Below are positions 26,482 through 36,827 of a stretch of DNA of 64,000 nucleotides, in pieces. The position numbers were made by a program, and so were the translations under genes. Below the pieces are notes generated by a model. The model made no database searches. It was given only the letters and a program-made list of their open reading frames with translations, and was not told the DNA's origin. Every line of letters begins with the position of its first letter. Within the stretch, counting starts at the first letter, position 1. The DNA is taken from assembly GCA_020160875.1 (NCBI GenBank), contig JAIUPE010000003.1, forward strand, positions 39,864 through 103,863. The letters run 5' to 3'. The stretch is from Pseudomonadota bacterium. GTDB lineage: Bacteria; Pseudomonadota; Alphaproteobacteria; Rhodospirillales; Rhodospirillaceae.

Positions 26482-27407
26482 CCTCCCTCGTCCTTGCAGA
26501 CCACGATAACGCCAGCCTGAAGGCGTCCACCTTGAGCGCCGTGACCGCGGCCCAGCAGATGGGCGGCGATATTCACATCCTCGTCGCCGGCCAAGGCTGC
26601 GGCGCGGTTGCCCAAGCGGCCGCGAAGATCCCCGGTGTCGCGAAAGTGCTCGTCGCCGATGCGGCTCAGTATGCCAATGCGCTGGCCGAACCGCTCGCCG
26701 CGCTGATCGTAAGCCTCGCCGGTCCCTACAGCCACCTCGTCGCTTCGGCGACGAGCGCGGGCAAGAACGTTATGCCGCGCGTCGCCGCGTTGCTCGACGT
26801 CGCGCAGATCTCGGACATCTCGGCGGTGGTCTCGGCGGATACGTTCGTGCGTCCAATCTATGCCGGCAATGCCCTTGCCACCGTGCAATCGAAGGACGCG
26901 AAGAAGGTCGTGACCGTGCGCGGTTCGACCTTTGACAAAGCCAAGACCGACGGCGGTTCGGCCGCCATCGAAAATGTGAGCCCCGCCGCCGATCCGGGCG
27001 TGTCGCGCTTCGTCAGCCAGGCGCTGTCGAAGTCCGAGCGCCCCGAACTGACGAGCGCGCGAATCGTCGTCTCGGGCGGCCGCGGCATGGGTTCGGGCGA
27101 GAACTTCAAGATCATCGAAGCGCTGGCGGACAAGCTGGGCGCCGGTGTCGGCGCATCACGCGCCGCCGTCGACGCGGGTTTCGTGCCCAACGACTATCAG
27201 GTCGGCCAGACCGGCAAGATCGTGGCGCCGGAACTGTATATCGCGGTCGGCATCTCGGGCGCGATCCAGCATCTGGCGGGCATGAAGGACTCCAAGGTGA
27301 TCGTGGCGATCAACAAGGATCCGGAAGCGCCGATCTTCCAGGTGGCGGATTATGGTCTCGTGGGCGATCTGTTCCAGATCGTCCCTGAACTGACCAAGTC
27401 GCTCTAA
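26478..27407 (+). CDS. etfA: Electron transfer flavoprotein alpha subunit
   Basis: A 309-residue EtfA with the FAD-binding C-terminal signature: [40 protein letters not shown] and [20 protein letters not shown]. The N-terminal half is the alpha domain. It pairs with EtfB upstream; an hbd gene follows after 48 bases, the usual fatty acid or butyrate oxidation cluster. Confidence 0.97.
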   Translation: MTSLVLADHDNASLKASTLSAVTAAQQMGGDIHILVAGQGCGAVAQAAAKIPGVAKVLVADAAQYANALAEPLAALIVSLAGPYSHLVASATSAGKNVMPRVAALLDVAQISDISAVVSADTFVRPIYAGNALATVQSKDAKKVVTVRGSTFDKAKTDGGSAAIENVSPAADPGVSRFVSQALSKSERPELTSARIVVSGGRGMGSGENFKIIEALADKLGAGVGASRAAVDAGFVPNDYQVGQTGKIVAPELYIAVGISGAIQHLAGMKDSKVIVAINKDPEAPIFQVADYGLVGDLFQIVPELTKSL

Positions 27408-27455
27408 GCTGCGCACTTAAGCGTCCTTTTTAGAGTTAGGTACAGGACGGATACG

Positions 27456-28358
27456 ATGAACCAAGCTGCCGCGAAAACCCCGATCGTCATCGCCAAAGTC
27501 GGCATCATTGGCGCTGGTCAGATGGGCGCGGGTATCGCGCATGTGTGCGCGCTGGCCGGATTTGACGTCTTGATTTCCGACATCGATCCCGAGCAGCTGA
27601 AGAAGTGCGTGGCGAATATCGAGAAGAATATCTCCCGTCAGGTGAACAAGGGCTTCGTCAGCGAAGCCGACCGGACGGCGGCCTTGGCGCGGATCGACAC
27701 GACGGACGTGCTTGCCGCGCTTGGCGAACGCGATGTCGTGATCGAAGCGGCGACAGAGAACGAGGAGATCAAGAAAAAGATCTTCCGCGAACTATGTCCG
27801 TTCATGCAGAAGGACGCGATCCTCTGTTCAAACACATCGTCGATCTCCATCACCCGCCTGGCAGCCGTCACCGATCGCCCGGACCGCTTCATGGGCCTGC
27901 ACTTCATGAATCCGGTGCCGGTGATGAAGCTGGTGGAACTCATTCGCGGTATCGCGACCGAGGAATCCACCTTCGCCGCCGTGCGCGTATTCGCCGAAAA
28001 ACTCGGCAAACATACCGTGTCGTCGGAAGACTTCCCCGCCTTCATCGTCAACCGTGTCCTGATTCCCATGATCAATGAGGCGATCTACACGCTGTACGAA
28101 GGCGTGGGCACCGTGAAGGCCATCGACAGCGCCATGAAACTCGGCGCGAACCATCCGATGGGCCCGCTGGAACTCGCCGATTTCATCGGTCTGGACACCT
28201 GCCTCGCCATCATGTCCGTGCTGCACGACGGCTTGGCCGACACCAAGTACCGGCCCTGTCCGCTGCTGGCGAAGTATGTCGAAGCCGGCTGGCTCGGGCG
28301 CAAGACGGGCAAGGGTTTTTACGACTATAGTGGGGCCGAACCCATTCCCACCCGGTAA
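27456..28358 (+). CDS. hbd: 3-hydroxybutyryl-CoA dehydrogenase
   Basis: A 300-residue NAD-dependent dehydrogenase. The N-terminal Rossmann fold shows [32 protein letters not shown] and [17 protein letters not shown] hold the catalytic His-Glu pair region; the C-terminal helical domain has [18 protein letters not shown]. It oxidises (S)-3-hydroxybutyryl-CoA to acetoacetyl-CoA or works in reverse. Its position behind etfBA fits short-chain acyl-CoA metabolism, including polyhydroxybutyrate turnover. Confidence 0.94.
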   Translation: MNQAAAKTPIVIAKVGIIGAGQMGAGIAHVCALAGFDVLISDIDPEQLKKCVANIEKNISRQVNKGFVSEADRTAALARIDTTDVLAALGERDVVIEAATENEEIKKKIFRELCPFMQKDAILCSNTSSISITRLAAVTDRPDRFMGLHFMNPVPVMKLVELIRGIATEESTFAAVRVFAEKLGKHTVSSEDFPAFIVNRVLIPMINEAIYTLYEGVGTVKAIDSAMKLGANHPMGPLELADFIGLDTCLAIMSVLHDGLADTKYRPCPLLAKYVEAGWLGRKTGKGFYDYSGAEPIPTR

Positions 28359-28372
28359 GCTCGCCGCCTCCC

Positions 28373-30076
28373 GTGTCCGCCTCCATTCTCTCCTCCCGGC
28401 CAGCGGACCTTCAGACGCCATCCTTCGTCGATAAACTCGCATCAGGGACGATACGCCCGTACCTGATCCTGACGTTCCTGTGCGCACTCCTGTACCTGCC
28501 TGGCCTCGCGGCCATTCCGCCGACGGACCGCGACGAAGCGCGTTTCATGCAGGCGACCAAGCAGATGATCGAGACGGGCGACTACATCCACATTCACTTC
28601 CAGGATGAACCGCGCAACAAGAAGCCTGCGGGCATCCATTGGCTGCAAACCGCCGCCGTAAAAATCGCCGGCCAAGATCTTTCGACATATTGGCCGTACC
28701 GCACGCCCTCGGTCTTCGCAGCGTGGCTCGCCGTCATGGTCTGCTTCGCATTTGCCCGGCGTGCGTGCGACTCCACGACCGGCCTCATCGCGGGAAGCAT
28801 TCTCGCCACCAGTTTCATGGTGGTGATTGAAGCGCATATCGCCAAGACCGACGCCATGCTGCTCGCCGCGACAACCGCGGCCATGGGTGTCCTGGCCGTG
28901 ATGTATGTGCGCCGGGAAGGCGTGGGCCTCGCGCTCGCGCTGGTTTTCTGGATCAGCCTCGCGGCCGGCACGCTCGTCAAAGGTCCGGTATCGCTGGCCG
29001 TCGCGCTGCTGGCCGTCGCCGCGCTCGCCATCGCGGATCGTGGCGCCGGGTGGCTCAGGCAGACGCGCCCGCTGATCGGACTTCCCCTCCTGCTCGCATT
29101 GGCCTTGCCATGGCTGCTGGCGTCGTCAGGCGGCGCCGGAAGCGACGGAGGGAACAATTTCGTCGTCGAAGCGGTGCGCGGCGACCTGATTCCGAAGCTG
29201 ATCGGAGGACAGGAGAGCCATGGCGCGTTTCCCGGGACACACACCCTCGCGAGTTTGATTACCTTCTGGCCGTGGTCGCTGCTCGCGCCGTTCGCCGTTC
29301 TTCTCGGTTGGCGTCACCGCGGCGAACCTGTGGTTCGCTTCTGCCTCGCCTGGCTGATCGGGACATGGGCGATGTTCGAACTGGTGCCGACCAAGCTGCC
29401 GCACTACACGCTGCCGACCTTTCCCGCGCTCGCGCTGCTGACCGCGCTCGCGCTGCGCAGCAATGCATTGCAGAGCGTGATGCGCACAACACTGGGCCGC
29501 GTCTACCGCACGCTGTGGGCGCTCGTCACGCTGGCCTTGGGCGGCGGGATCGTTTTCGCCAGCAGGGAATACGGCGGCGACTTGGCAATGGCGGCCATGG
29601 CCGCCATCATCCTCGCCGCCGGTGCAATTCTTGCCGTGGCCTCTTGGAAGGACGTCAGAACCGTCGCCGCGGCGGGCGTTGCCGCGACCGTCTTCGCGAT
29701 GGTGCTGGCGGGCGGCGTCATTCCCCGCTTGAGCGACCTTGCCGTCAGCACGCGCCTCGCCGCCGCCATCGCGCCGCACCGCACGGCCGCACACGGTCCG
29801 ATTGCCATGGCGGGTTACAGCGAACCATCCGCCGTGTTCCTGCTCGGCACCGATACGATCCTGACAAGCACCGCGAGTGTGACGGACTATTTGCTCTCGC
29901 ATCCCGGCGCGATCGGCGTGATTGAAACGGAGCATTTCGATGCCGTCACCCGCGCAGTAGCGGAGACAGGCCGCGTGATGCGCAAACTTGCCGCCATCGA
30001 AGGCTACAATTATTCGCGCGGCGACCCCGTGGCCTTGAGCGTGGTCACCGTCACCGCCCCGGAGGCTCAACCATGA
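28373..30076 (+). CDS. GT39/ArnT-like membrane glycosyltransferase
   Basis: A 567-residue polytopic protein (GTG start) with around a dozen hydrophobic helices and the first-loop signature TDRDEARFMQATKQMIETGD, followed by DEPRNKKPAGIHWLQ. This is the pattern of the ArnT/PMT family (GT-C fold, Asp-Glu in loop one), which transfers a sugar from a polyprenyl-phosphate donor to lipid A or proteins. It overlaps the next gene, a PAP2 phosphatase, by four bases. Acceptor and sugar cannot be read from sequence. Confidence 0.87.
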   Translation: MSASILSSRPADLQTPSFVDKLASGTIRPYLILTFLCALLYLPGLAAIPPTDRDEARFMQATKQMIETGDYIHIHFQDEPRNKKPAGIHWLQTAAVKIAGQDLSTYWPYRTPSVFAAWLAVMVCFAFARRACDSTTGLIAGSILATSFMVVIEAHIAKTDAMLLAATTAAMGVLAVMYVRREGVGLALALVFWISLAAGTLVKGPVSLAVALLAVAALAIADRGAGWLRQTRPLIGLPLLLALALPWLLASSGGAGSDGGNNFVVEAVRGDLIPKLIGGQESHGAFPGTHTLASLITFWPWSLLAPFAVLLGWRHRGEPVVRFCLAWLIGTWAMFELVPTKLPHYTLPTFPALALLTALALRSNALQSVMRTTLGRVYRTLWALVTLALGGGIVFASREYGGDLAMAAMAAIILAAGAILAVASWKDVRTVAAAGVAATVFAMVLAGGVIPRLSDLAVSTRLAAAIAPHRTAAHGPIAMAGYSEPSAVFLLGTDTILTSTASVTDYLLSHPGAIGVIETEHFDAVTRAVAETGRVMRKLAAIEGYNYSRGDPVALSVVTVTAPEAQP

Positions 30077-30759
30077 TCTCTGATCCGTTACACCGCGCGC
30101 TCGCGCTGTGGGGCGTCGCGACCGCTATCGCCGCCGCGACGCTCATGCACTGGGTCGATATCCCGGTCGCGCTGTTCTTTTACGCGCACCGCGAAACGGC
30201 CTGGGTCGCGTTCTTCGCCGCGATCACGGACTTCGCGAACGGCTTCATCTGGTATTCGCTGTGCCTGATCGGGATCGCCGTCGCGACCGTTCGTCACGGT
30301 CCTAAGGCAAAACGACCGAACCCCGTGCGTAAGCGTCAGGAAATCCGCGCATGGCTGTTCATGATCGCGTCGATGGCGAGTTCGGGCATCTTCATCAACG
30401 CAATGAAGTTCGCCTTCGGGCGTCAACGGCCCAAGTTCTTATTCGATGGCGGCACTAACGACTTCCTGCCCTTCGGTGGCGTGACCATCGCCGACAGCAG
30501 CTTCCCGTCGGGCCACACGCAGTCGATCTGGACCGCGATGCTTTCGCTCGCGTTCCTGTTCCCGCCGCTGCGGCCTCTGTTTCTTGTAATCGCGACGGTC
30601 GTGGCGATGAGCCGTATCGTGGTCGGCGCCCACTATCTCGCGGACGTCGTCACGAGCATCTTCATCGCCTTCGCGACGGTCCTCTTGTGGCGACGCTGGT
30701 TCACGAAGGATGGACTCTCCGTGACTCTCATCGAGTCCCGGTCCGTTAAGGCTTCTTGA
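30073..30759 (+). CDS. PAP2-family membrane phosphatase (paired with GT39)
   Basis: A 228-residue membrane protein with all PAP2 motifs: KFAFGRQRPK, SFPSGHTQS and SRIVVGAHYLADVV. It resembles LpxE/LpxF-type lipid A or undecaprenyl pyrophosphate phosphatases. Coupled translation with the ArnT-like gene suggests joint modification of an envelope lipid. Its last 14 bases overlap the convergent tlpA-like gene. Confidence 0.88.
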   Translation: MISDPLHRALALWGVATAIAAATLMHWVDIPVALFFYAHRETAWVAFFAAITDFANGFIWYSLCLIGIAVATVRHGPKAKRPNPVRKRQEIRAWLFMIASMASSGIFINAMKFAFGRQRPKFLFDGGTNDFLPFGGVTIADSSFPSGHTQSIWTAMLSLAFLFPPLRPLFLVIATVVAMSRIVVGAHYLADVVTSIFIAFATVLLWRRWFTKDGLSVTLIESRSVKAS

Positions 30760-31339
30760 TCAAGTCCTGAACCATCTTCTCGACCGCCGGGCTGTCCCAC
30801 ACGACTTCGCCCTCGACGCGGCCGAGTTCCTGACCGTCCTTACCGATGATGAGCGAGGTCGGCAAGCCGCGCAACTTGGCGTCGCGGTAGAAGCCGGTGG
30901 CGGCATCGAGATAAAGCGGCAGCTTCCACCCCTGCTTCTCGACGAAGGGCGGGGCGACCTTAGGGCCGTTGCGTTCCTGGTTAACCGCAATGACCTGGAA
31001 ATCCTTCCCACCGAGCTTGGCGTTGAGGCGGTCGAGGGCGGGCATTTCCTTCACGCACGGCGCGCACCATGTCGCCCAGAAGTTCACGATCAGGATCTTG
31101 CCGCCAAAATCCTTGAGGGTCTTGTCGGCGTCTTTGGCATCCTTGAAGACGGTCGCCGGCGCCGGAATCGGCTTCTCGTGCCATGTGAAATCTTTTGGGT
31201 CGATTTTCTCGGATTCGGCCGCGGACGCGGGCGTCACGGGCCGGAAGCCCGGACGGCTTGCCACCAGCGCCGTGGCAGTGATAATCACCGCCAAACCAAA
31301 GGCCGGCAGCGCGAAACCGAAGCGTTTTACACTTTTCAT
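30746..31339 (-). CDS. TlpA/ResA-like membrane-anchored thioredoxin
   Basis: A 197-residue protein with an N-terminal membrane anchor (about 10-28) and a thioredoxin fold containing the redox motif W91-C-A-P-C95 inside NFWATWCAPCVKEMPAL; the cis-Pro loop is GLPTSLII. These periplasmic thiol-disulfide reductases serve cytochrome c maturation or copper-site assembly. It is divergent from argH across 63 bases. Confidence 0.9.
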   Translation of the reverse strand: MKSVKRFGFALPAFGLAVIITATALVASRPGFRPVTPASAAESEKIDPKDFTWHEKPIPAPATVFKDAKDADKTLKDFGGKILIVNFWATWCAPCVKEMPALDRLNAKLGGKDFQVIAVNQERNGPKVAPPFVEKQGWKLPLYLDAATGFYRDAKLRGLPTSLIIGKDGQELGRVEGEVVWDSPAVEKMVQDLIKKP

Positions 31340-31402
31340 ATCGTCTCCCTACGTGGACGGCGCCCGGCTGACGAGCGGCGGCCTCAGACCTAAGGTTAAC
31401 AT

Positions 31403-32794
31403 ATGACGAGCAAGATGTGGGGAGGGCGATTTGCCGCCGGCCCTTCGGCAATCATGGAGGAAATCAACACCTCCGTCGGATTTGATCAGCGCCTTGCCAA
31501 GCAAGACGTACGTGGCAGCCGCGCCCATTGCTCCATGCTCGTCGCGCAAGGGATCATTTCAAAGGCCGACGGCGAAGCGATCCAGGGCGGTCTGACCCGG
31601 ATCGAAAAGGACATCGCGTCCGGAGCCTTCGTTTTCAAGCGCAGCCTTGAAGACGTTCACATGAATATCGAAAGCCGCCTGTCGGACCTGATCGGCGAGC
31701 CCGCAGGCCGGTTACATACGGCACGCTCGCGTAACGACCAGGTGGCCACCGACTTCCGCATGTGGGTGCGCGCCGCCATCGATACGGTGGACGACGAAAT
31801 CATGAAGCTGCAGAGCGTGCTGATCGACAAGGCCGAGGCGGAAGCGGACACGATCATGCCGGGCTTCACGCACCTGCAGGCGGCGCAACCGGTCACATTC
31901 GGCCACCATTTACTCGCCTACGTTGAAATGTTCGGCCGCGACCGCGGCCGTTTTGCCGATGCGCGCAAGCGCCTCAATGAGTGCCCCCTAGGCGCCGGCG
32001 CCATCGCCGGGACCTCCTTCCGGCTCGACCGCCACCTGACCGCCGAGAAACTGGATTTCGACCGCCCGATGGCGAACTCGATGGACGCGGTGTCGGACCG
32101 CGATTTCGCGATCGAATTCCTGGCGGCGGCCAGCATCCTGTCGACGCACATGTCGCGCTTCGCCGAGGAGATGGTGATCTGGGCGAGCGCGCAGTTCGGC
32201 TTCATCAAGTTCTCGGACGCTTTCTCAACCGGCAGCTCGATGATGCCGCAGAAGCGGAACCCCGACGCCGCCGAGCTGGTGCGCGCCAAGGCGGGACGTG
32301 TGTTCGGCAGTCTGTTCACGCTGCTGACGGTGATGAAGGGCCTGCCGTTGACCTATTCGAAGGACATGCAGGAGGATAAGGAAGCCGTTTTCGCCGCCTT
32401 TGACACCCTGGAACTATGTCTGGCCGCGATGGCCGGCATGGTCGTGGACATGAAACCCGTGACCGCGCGCATGAAAGCCAGCGCCAGCGCCGGCTTCACG
32501 ACCGCGACCGACCTCGCCGACTGGGTGACCCAGAATCTGAACGTGCCGTTCCGGGAGTCCCACCATATTACGGGACGGGTCGTGAAACTGGCGGAAAGCA
32601 AGGACTGCGACCTTTCCGAACTCACCCTCGCCGACATGCAGACTGTCGAACCGCGCATCACGCAGGATGTTTTCAGCGTGCTGACGGCGGAAGCCTCGGC
32701 GGCAAGCCGCACCAGCTTCGGCGGAACGGCTCCCGCAAACGTGCGCGCTCAGGTACAGTCGGCGCGCGAACGCTTTTTAGGAAACGCAAAATGA
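31403..32794 (+). CDS. argH: Argininosuccinate lyase
   Basis: A 463-residue fumarase-superfamily lyase that cleaves argininosuccinate to arginine and fumarate. It starts [15 protein letters not shown] and has [29 protein letters not shown] and the signature loop [20 protein letters not shown]. The stop overlaps the start of the next small lipoprotein gene (ATGA). AAGG upstream at a fitting distance supports the start. Confidence 0.97.
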   Translation: MTSKMWGGRFAAGPSAIMEEINTSVGFDQRLAKQDVRGSRAHCSMLVAQGIISKADGEAIQGGLTRIEKDIASGAFVFKRSLEDVHMNIESRLSDLIGEPAGRLHTARSRNDQVATDFRMWVRAAIDTVDDEIMKLQSVLIDKAEAEADTIMPGFTHLQAAQPVTFGHHLLAYVEMFGRDRGRFADARKRLNECPLGAGAIAGTSFRLDRHLTAEKLDFDRPMANSMDAVSDRDFAIEFLAAASILSTHMSRFAEEMVIWASAQFGFIKFSDAFSTGSSMMPQKRNPDAAELVRAKAGRVFGSLFTLLTVMKGLPLTYSKDMQEDKEAVFAAFDTLELCLAAMAGMVVDMKPVTARMKASASAGFTTATDLADWVTQNLNVPFRESHHITGRVVKLAESKDCDLSELTLADMQTVEPRITQDVFSVLTAEASAASRTSFGGTAPANVRAQVQSARERFLGNAK

Positions 32795-32919
32795 TCAAAC
32801 ATTGCGCTTTCGCCCTTGCCATTCTCCTGGCGCTGACCAGCCTTTCAGCCTGCGGCAAAAAAGGCCTTCTGGGTGTACCTGAAGGCGCCAGCTATCCGCA
32901 GCCGTATCCGCGTCCATAA
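32791..32919 (+). CDS. LptM-like small lipoprotein
   Basis: A 42-residue gene. The product has a lipoprotein signal with lipobox LSAC (Cys21) followed by GKKGLLGVP and a Pro/Tyr-rich tail. The CGxKGPL-type start after lipidation is the mark of the YifL/LptM family, which helps LptD disulfide maturation in Escherichia coli. The position between argH and lysA matches the known yifL/lppL-lysA neighbourhood of other proteobacteria. It overlaps the argH stop by four bases. Confidence 0.85.
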   Translation: MIKHCAFALAILLALTSLSACGKKGLLGVPEGASYPQPYPRP

Positions 32920-32930
32920 GATTTAGAGCC

Positions 32931-34199
32931 ATGCATCACTTCACCTACACCAACGGCGTCCTTCACGCCGAGGACGTCCCGCTGCCGCAGATCGCGAAGG
33001 AAGTGGGGACGCCGTTCTATTGCTACTCGCACGCCACGATGACGCGGCACTATGCCGTGTTCCGTGACGCCTTCGGCTCCATGGACGTGACCGTCTGCTT
33101 CGCGATGAAGGCCAACAGCAATCTTGCCGTCGTGCGCACGCTGGCGGGTATCGGCGCGGGCGCGGACGTGGTCTCGGGCGGCGAGCTCCAGATCGCGCTG
33201 AAGGCCGGCGTGCCGGCCGCGAAGGTCGTGTTCTCGGGCGTCGGCAAGACCGATGCGGAAATCCGACTCGCGCTGGCGACGGGCGTCGGCCAGATGAACG
33301 TCGAGTCCGAAGACGAGTTGCGCCGTATCAGCGCGGCCGCCGCGCAACTGAACAAAAAGGTGCGCGTGGCGCTGCGCGTCAATCCGGACGTCGCGGCGGG
33401 CACACACGACAAGATCTCGACCGGGCGCAAAGACGATAAATTCGGCATCGATTGGACACTGGCGCCGGCGCTGTACCGTAAGGCGCGCGAGTTGCCGGGA
33501 ATCATCCCGAGCGCGATTGCCGTGCATATCGGTTCGCAGATCACCAACCTCGCGCCGTTCGAAGCCGCGTTCCTGCGCGTGCGGGACCTCGCGCTGATGC
33601 TGCGCGGCGAGGGCATCCCCATCGACCACCTGGACCTTGGCGGCGGGTTGGGCGTTCCGTACGACCACAGCGCTGAACCGCCCCCGTCTCCGGCGGATTA
33701 CGCGGCAATGGTGAAACGCACCCTGGGCGAACTCGGCTGTAAGCTGACGTTCGAACCGGGCCGGCTCATCGTCGGCAACGCCGGCGTGATGGTCTCGCGC
33801 GTGATCGGCCTCAAGGACGGAACGACGCGCCGCTTCATGATCCTGGACGCGGCCATGAACGACCTGATCCGTCCGGCCATGTACGGCGCGCGTCACGAGA
33901 TCCTGCCGGTCTATGAGCGCGCCATGGCCGCCAACGTGGCCCCGGTGGACGTGGTGGGCCCCGTGTGCGAAACCGCCGACCGGTTCGCACAGGACTACCA
34001 GCTGCCCGAGGTTGAAACGGGTGACCTGGTCGCCTTCATGACCGCGGGCGCTTATGGCGCGGTCATGTCCTCGACCTACAACGCCCGGCCCCTGATTCCG
34101 GAAGTCCTGGTGAAGGGCAACAGCTTCGCCGTGGTGCGTAAACGCCCCACGTTCGACCAGATGATGGCCCTAGAGCAGTTGCCGCCCTGGCTGTCGTAA
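32931..34199 (+). CDS. lysA: Diaminopimelate decarboxylase
   Basis: A 422-residue PLP enzyme (alanine racemase fold plus C-terminal beta domain) that makes lysine from meso-diaminopimelate. The PLP lysine is in VCFAMKANSNLAVVR, the glycine loop in DLGGGLGVPY, and GPVCETADRFAQD carries the active-site Cys from the partner chain. It starts 11 bases after the LptM-like gene, so argH, lptM and lysA likely share a transcript. Confidence 0.96.
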   Translation: MHHFTYTNGVLHAEDVPLPQIAKEVGTPFYCYSHATMTRHYAVFRDAFGSMDVTVCFAMKANSNLAVVRTLAGIGAGADVVSGGELQIALKAGVPAAKVVFSGVGKTDAEIRLALATGVGQMNVESEDELRRISAAAAQLNKKVRVALRVNPDVAAGTHDKISTGRKDDKFGIDWTLAPALYRKARELPGIIPSAIAVHIGSQITNLAPFEAAFLRVRDLALMLRGEGIPIDHLDLGGGLGVPYDHSAEPPPSPADYAAMVKRTLGELGCKLTFEPGRLIVGNAGVMVSRVIGLKDGTTRRFMILDAAMNDLIRPAMYGARHEILPVYERAMAANVAPVDVVGPVCETADRFAQDYQLPEVETGDLVAFMTAGAYGAVMSSTYNARPLIPEVLVKGNSFAVVRKRPTFDQMMALEQLPPWLS

Positions 34200-34271
34200 C
34201 AGCCAAAAAGGGCGCTTTTACCTTGCAGGGGTTTCATTGAACGCCTCCGGTCAAACCCATAGACTGGCCGG

Positions 34272-36827
34272 ATGCAGCCCGACGAGCCTGAGAACCTTTC
34301 CCTCAATCTGCGTGAAGATCTGACGATCCAGCGCCGGCTGGCGCTGGCGTGGCTCGCGCTGGCCTGGGAACGGCTGTGGGCGCGATTGTGGGTGAGCGCC
34401 GCGCTGATCGGCGTCTTCGTCGCCGTGGTCCTTACCGACCTTCTGCCGGCGCTTCCGCTCGCTTTGCATATCGCCGTGCTTTTGGCCGCCGCGGCGGGGA
34501 TCGCATATCTTGCCTCCCGCCACCTGAAAGATTTCGCCTGGCCGACGCGCGCCGAAGCACGCGTGCGGCTCGAGACACTCTCACCGGTCAGACACCGTCC
34601 ACTCACGACCATAGAGGATTCCCTCTCTGCCGGATCGAACACGATCCAGCACCTGCTGTGGCGCGTGCACCAGCGCCGCGCCAAGGGCGACCTCGACCGG
34701 TTGCGCAGCGCCGGGCCCGCGCCCGGTGTCGCCGGAAAGGACCGCTTCGCGGCGCGCGCCGTCGTGCTGCTCGTGCTCGCCATCGGTTTTGCGAGTGCCT
34801 GGGGTCATGTGAACGACCGCCTTTTGCGCGGCTTCCTGCCGTTTCTGGGCGACGACGCGGGCACCGCCGCGGTGAAACTGTGGATCACGCCGCCCACCTA
34901 TACCAACCGCTCGCCGCTCTTTATCGAATTGCCGGCGCCGACAGGCACCAAGAACCCGGACACGCTCGATATCCCCGCGGGCAGCAAAGCCCTGGTGATG
35001 GTGACGGGCGCGACGCGCGATGCGTCGCTGGTGCTGGACGACGATAGATTCAAACTGGACCGCCTCGCCGACCAAAGCCAGCGCGGGGAAATGACGCTGA
35101 CGGAAACGGACCGCCTGGAGATCAAGAGCGGGGCGCGCATGATCGCGGGCTGGGACGTGAACTGGATCGGCGACAAGCCGCCCACGGTGGCATTCACCAC
35201 CACGCCGAACCAGGGCGCGCGCTGGCGCTTCCGCATCGACTATGACGTCAAGGACGACTACGGCGTGGCAAGCCTGAAGGCCGTTCTTCATCGCGTGCCG
35301 AGCGGCGAAGCGGCCAAGCCCATCGAAGTCCCGATCCAACTGCCGCCGTTCTCGCCGAAGGATATCCAGCAAAGCTCGCTGAACGATCTTACGGCGCTGC
35401 CATGGGCGGGCATGAAGGTAAGCGTGCAACTGGTGGCGACAGACGTTGCCGGACTGACCGGCCACAGCGACATCTTCGAGGCGACGCTGCCGGAACGCGT
35501 GTTCACGCATCCCGTCGCCCGCGAACTCGCGCGCGTGCGCAAGGGCCTGTTCGTGAACCCGCAAGAAGCCGTGCCGCCCGCGCTGGAAGCGGTGAACAAG
35601 ATCCTCGCCGATCCCAAGAGCTTCGGCGCCGATCCGCTTGTTCATCTCGCGCTGTCGACAACGCGCTTTCGCTTCACCGAGGAAACGCCGGATCAGGCCG
35701 CGCAATCGACGCCGGAGCTTCTGTGGAACTCCGCCGTGCGCATCGAGGACGGCAACGTCGCCGTGGCCGAGCAGCGGCTGCGCGCCGCTGAGCAAGCCTT
35801 GCGCAACGCCATCGAGCGCGGCGCCTCGCAGGAGGAAATCGACAAGTTGGTGAGCGAGCTGCAGCAGGCGGTCGAGGAATATCAGCAGGCCGTGAACGAG
35901 AACGGCGGCAATCAAAAATCCAGCTTCAGCGCCAAGGAAGACAACGCCCAGCGTTCATCCGATATCGCCCAGCTCGCGGAACAGCTACGTCAACTGTCGC
36001 AGATGGGCTCGAACGACGACGCGAAAAAAGCGTTCGCCGAGTTGCAGGCCGAACTCGACGACCTGCGCAACAACGCCGCCGGCAATCAACAGAATAGCCA
36101 GCAGGTCCAGGCGGCCGAGCGCATGCTCCAAGACATGCGCGATCTCGCCAAGAAGCAGTCGGAGCTTCTGGACAAGAACTTCAAGCAGGCCCAGCGCGAC
36201 CAGCAAGGCCAACAAGGCCAGCAGCGTCAGAACCAGTCGCAGCAGGCAGGCAACCAAGGGCAGTCGCCGCAGCAAGGCAATCAACAGGGCAACCAGCAAG
36301 GCCAGCAGCAACAGCAGCAGGGGCAGAACGGCGAAGCCGCGGCGAAGGACGCCGCGCAGAGCCAGGAAGACATCCGCCAGCAGCTCGAGAGCCTCATGAA
36401 GCAGATGGAGCAGATGACCGGGCAAAGCTCGGAGGGTCTGCAGGACAGCGCGGCCGCCATGCGCCAAGCGGAAGGCGCGCTGCGCGCCGGCGCTTGGAAG
36501 CAAGGCGTCGATCAGCAGGGCAAGGCCCTATCGTCCCTCGAAGAAGGCATGTCCGAAGCGGCCCGTCAGATGGCCGAAGCATTGTTCGACGAGGGCCTCG
36601 GCGGTCTGGCGCAGCTCGAGATGGGACAGATCCGCTACAAACAGCAGAGCGGCCAGGGTCGTTCGGGCGGCGATGAAGTGGAAGGCGGCGTGCCGCGCGA
36701 GCCGGATACCGCCGGCATGGCGCAGCGCGTACGCGCGATCCTGGAAGAGATTCGGAACCGGGCAAGCGATCGCACGCGTCCCGCCGCCGAGCAGGACTAT
36801 CTGCGCCGCCTGATGAAACAGTTCTAG
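34272..36827 (+). CDS. DUF4175 (TIGR02302-type) membrane protein with Gln-rich domain
   Basis: An 851-residue protein with two N-terminal membrane helices (about 35-75) and another near 155-175, a large periplasmic region, long coiled-coil stretches (about 490-640, VAEQRLRAAEQALRNAIERG and similar) and an extreme Gln/Gly-rich stretch (about 640-700). A further helical tail follows. This is the layout of the alphaproteobacterial DUF4175 family, whose function is not established. Its stop shares a CTAG with the convergent zinc-finger gene. ATG 34272 gives a full-length domain start. Confidence 0.88.
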   Translation: MQPDEPENLSLNLREDLTIQRRLALAWLALAWERLWARLWVSAALIGVFVAVVLTDLLPALPLALHIAVLLAAAAGIAYLASRHLKDFAWPTRAEARVRLETLSPVRHRPLTTIEDSLSAGSNTIQHLLWRVHQRRAKGDLDRLRSAGPAPGVAGKDRFAARAVVLLVLAIGFASAWGHVNDRLLRGFLPFLGDDAGTAAVKLWITPPTYTNRSPLFIELPAPTGTKNPDTLDIPAGSKALVMVTGATRDASLVLDDDRFKLDRLADQSQRGEMTLTETDRLEIKSGARMIAGWDVNWIGDKPPTVAFTTTPNQGARWRFRIDYDVKDDYGVASLKAVLHRVPSGEAAKPIEVPIQLPPFSPKDIQQSSLNDLTALPWAGMKVSVQLVATDVAGLTGHSDIFEATLPERVFTHPVARELARVRKGLFVNPQEAVPPALEAVNKILADPKSFGADPLVHLALSTTRFRFTEETPDQAAQSTPELLWNSAVRIEDGNVAVAEQRLRAAEQALRNAIERGASQEEIDKLVSELQQAVEEYQQAVNENGGNQKSSFSAKEDNAQRSSDIAQLAEQLRQLSQMGSNDDAKKAFAELQAELDDLRNNAAGNQQNSQQVQAAERMLQDMRDLAKKQSELLDKNFKQAQRDQQGQQGQQRQNQSQQAGNQGQSPQQGNQQGNQQGQQQQQQGQNGEAAAKDAAQSQEDIRQQLESLMKQMEQMTGQSSEGLQDSAAAMRQAEGALRAGAWKQGVDQQGKALSSLEEGMSEAARQMAEALFDEGLGGLAQLEMGQIRYKQQSGQGRSGGDEVEGGVPREPDTAGMAQRVRAILEEIRNRASDRTRPAAEQDYLRRLMKQF

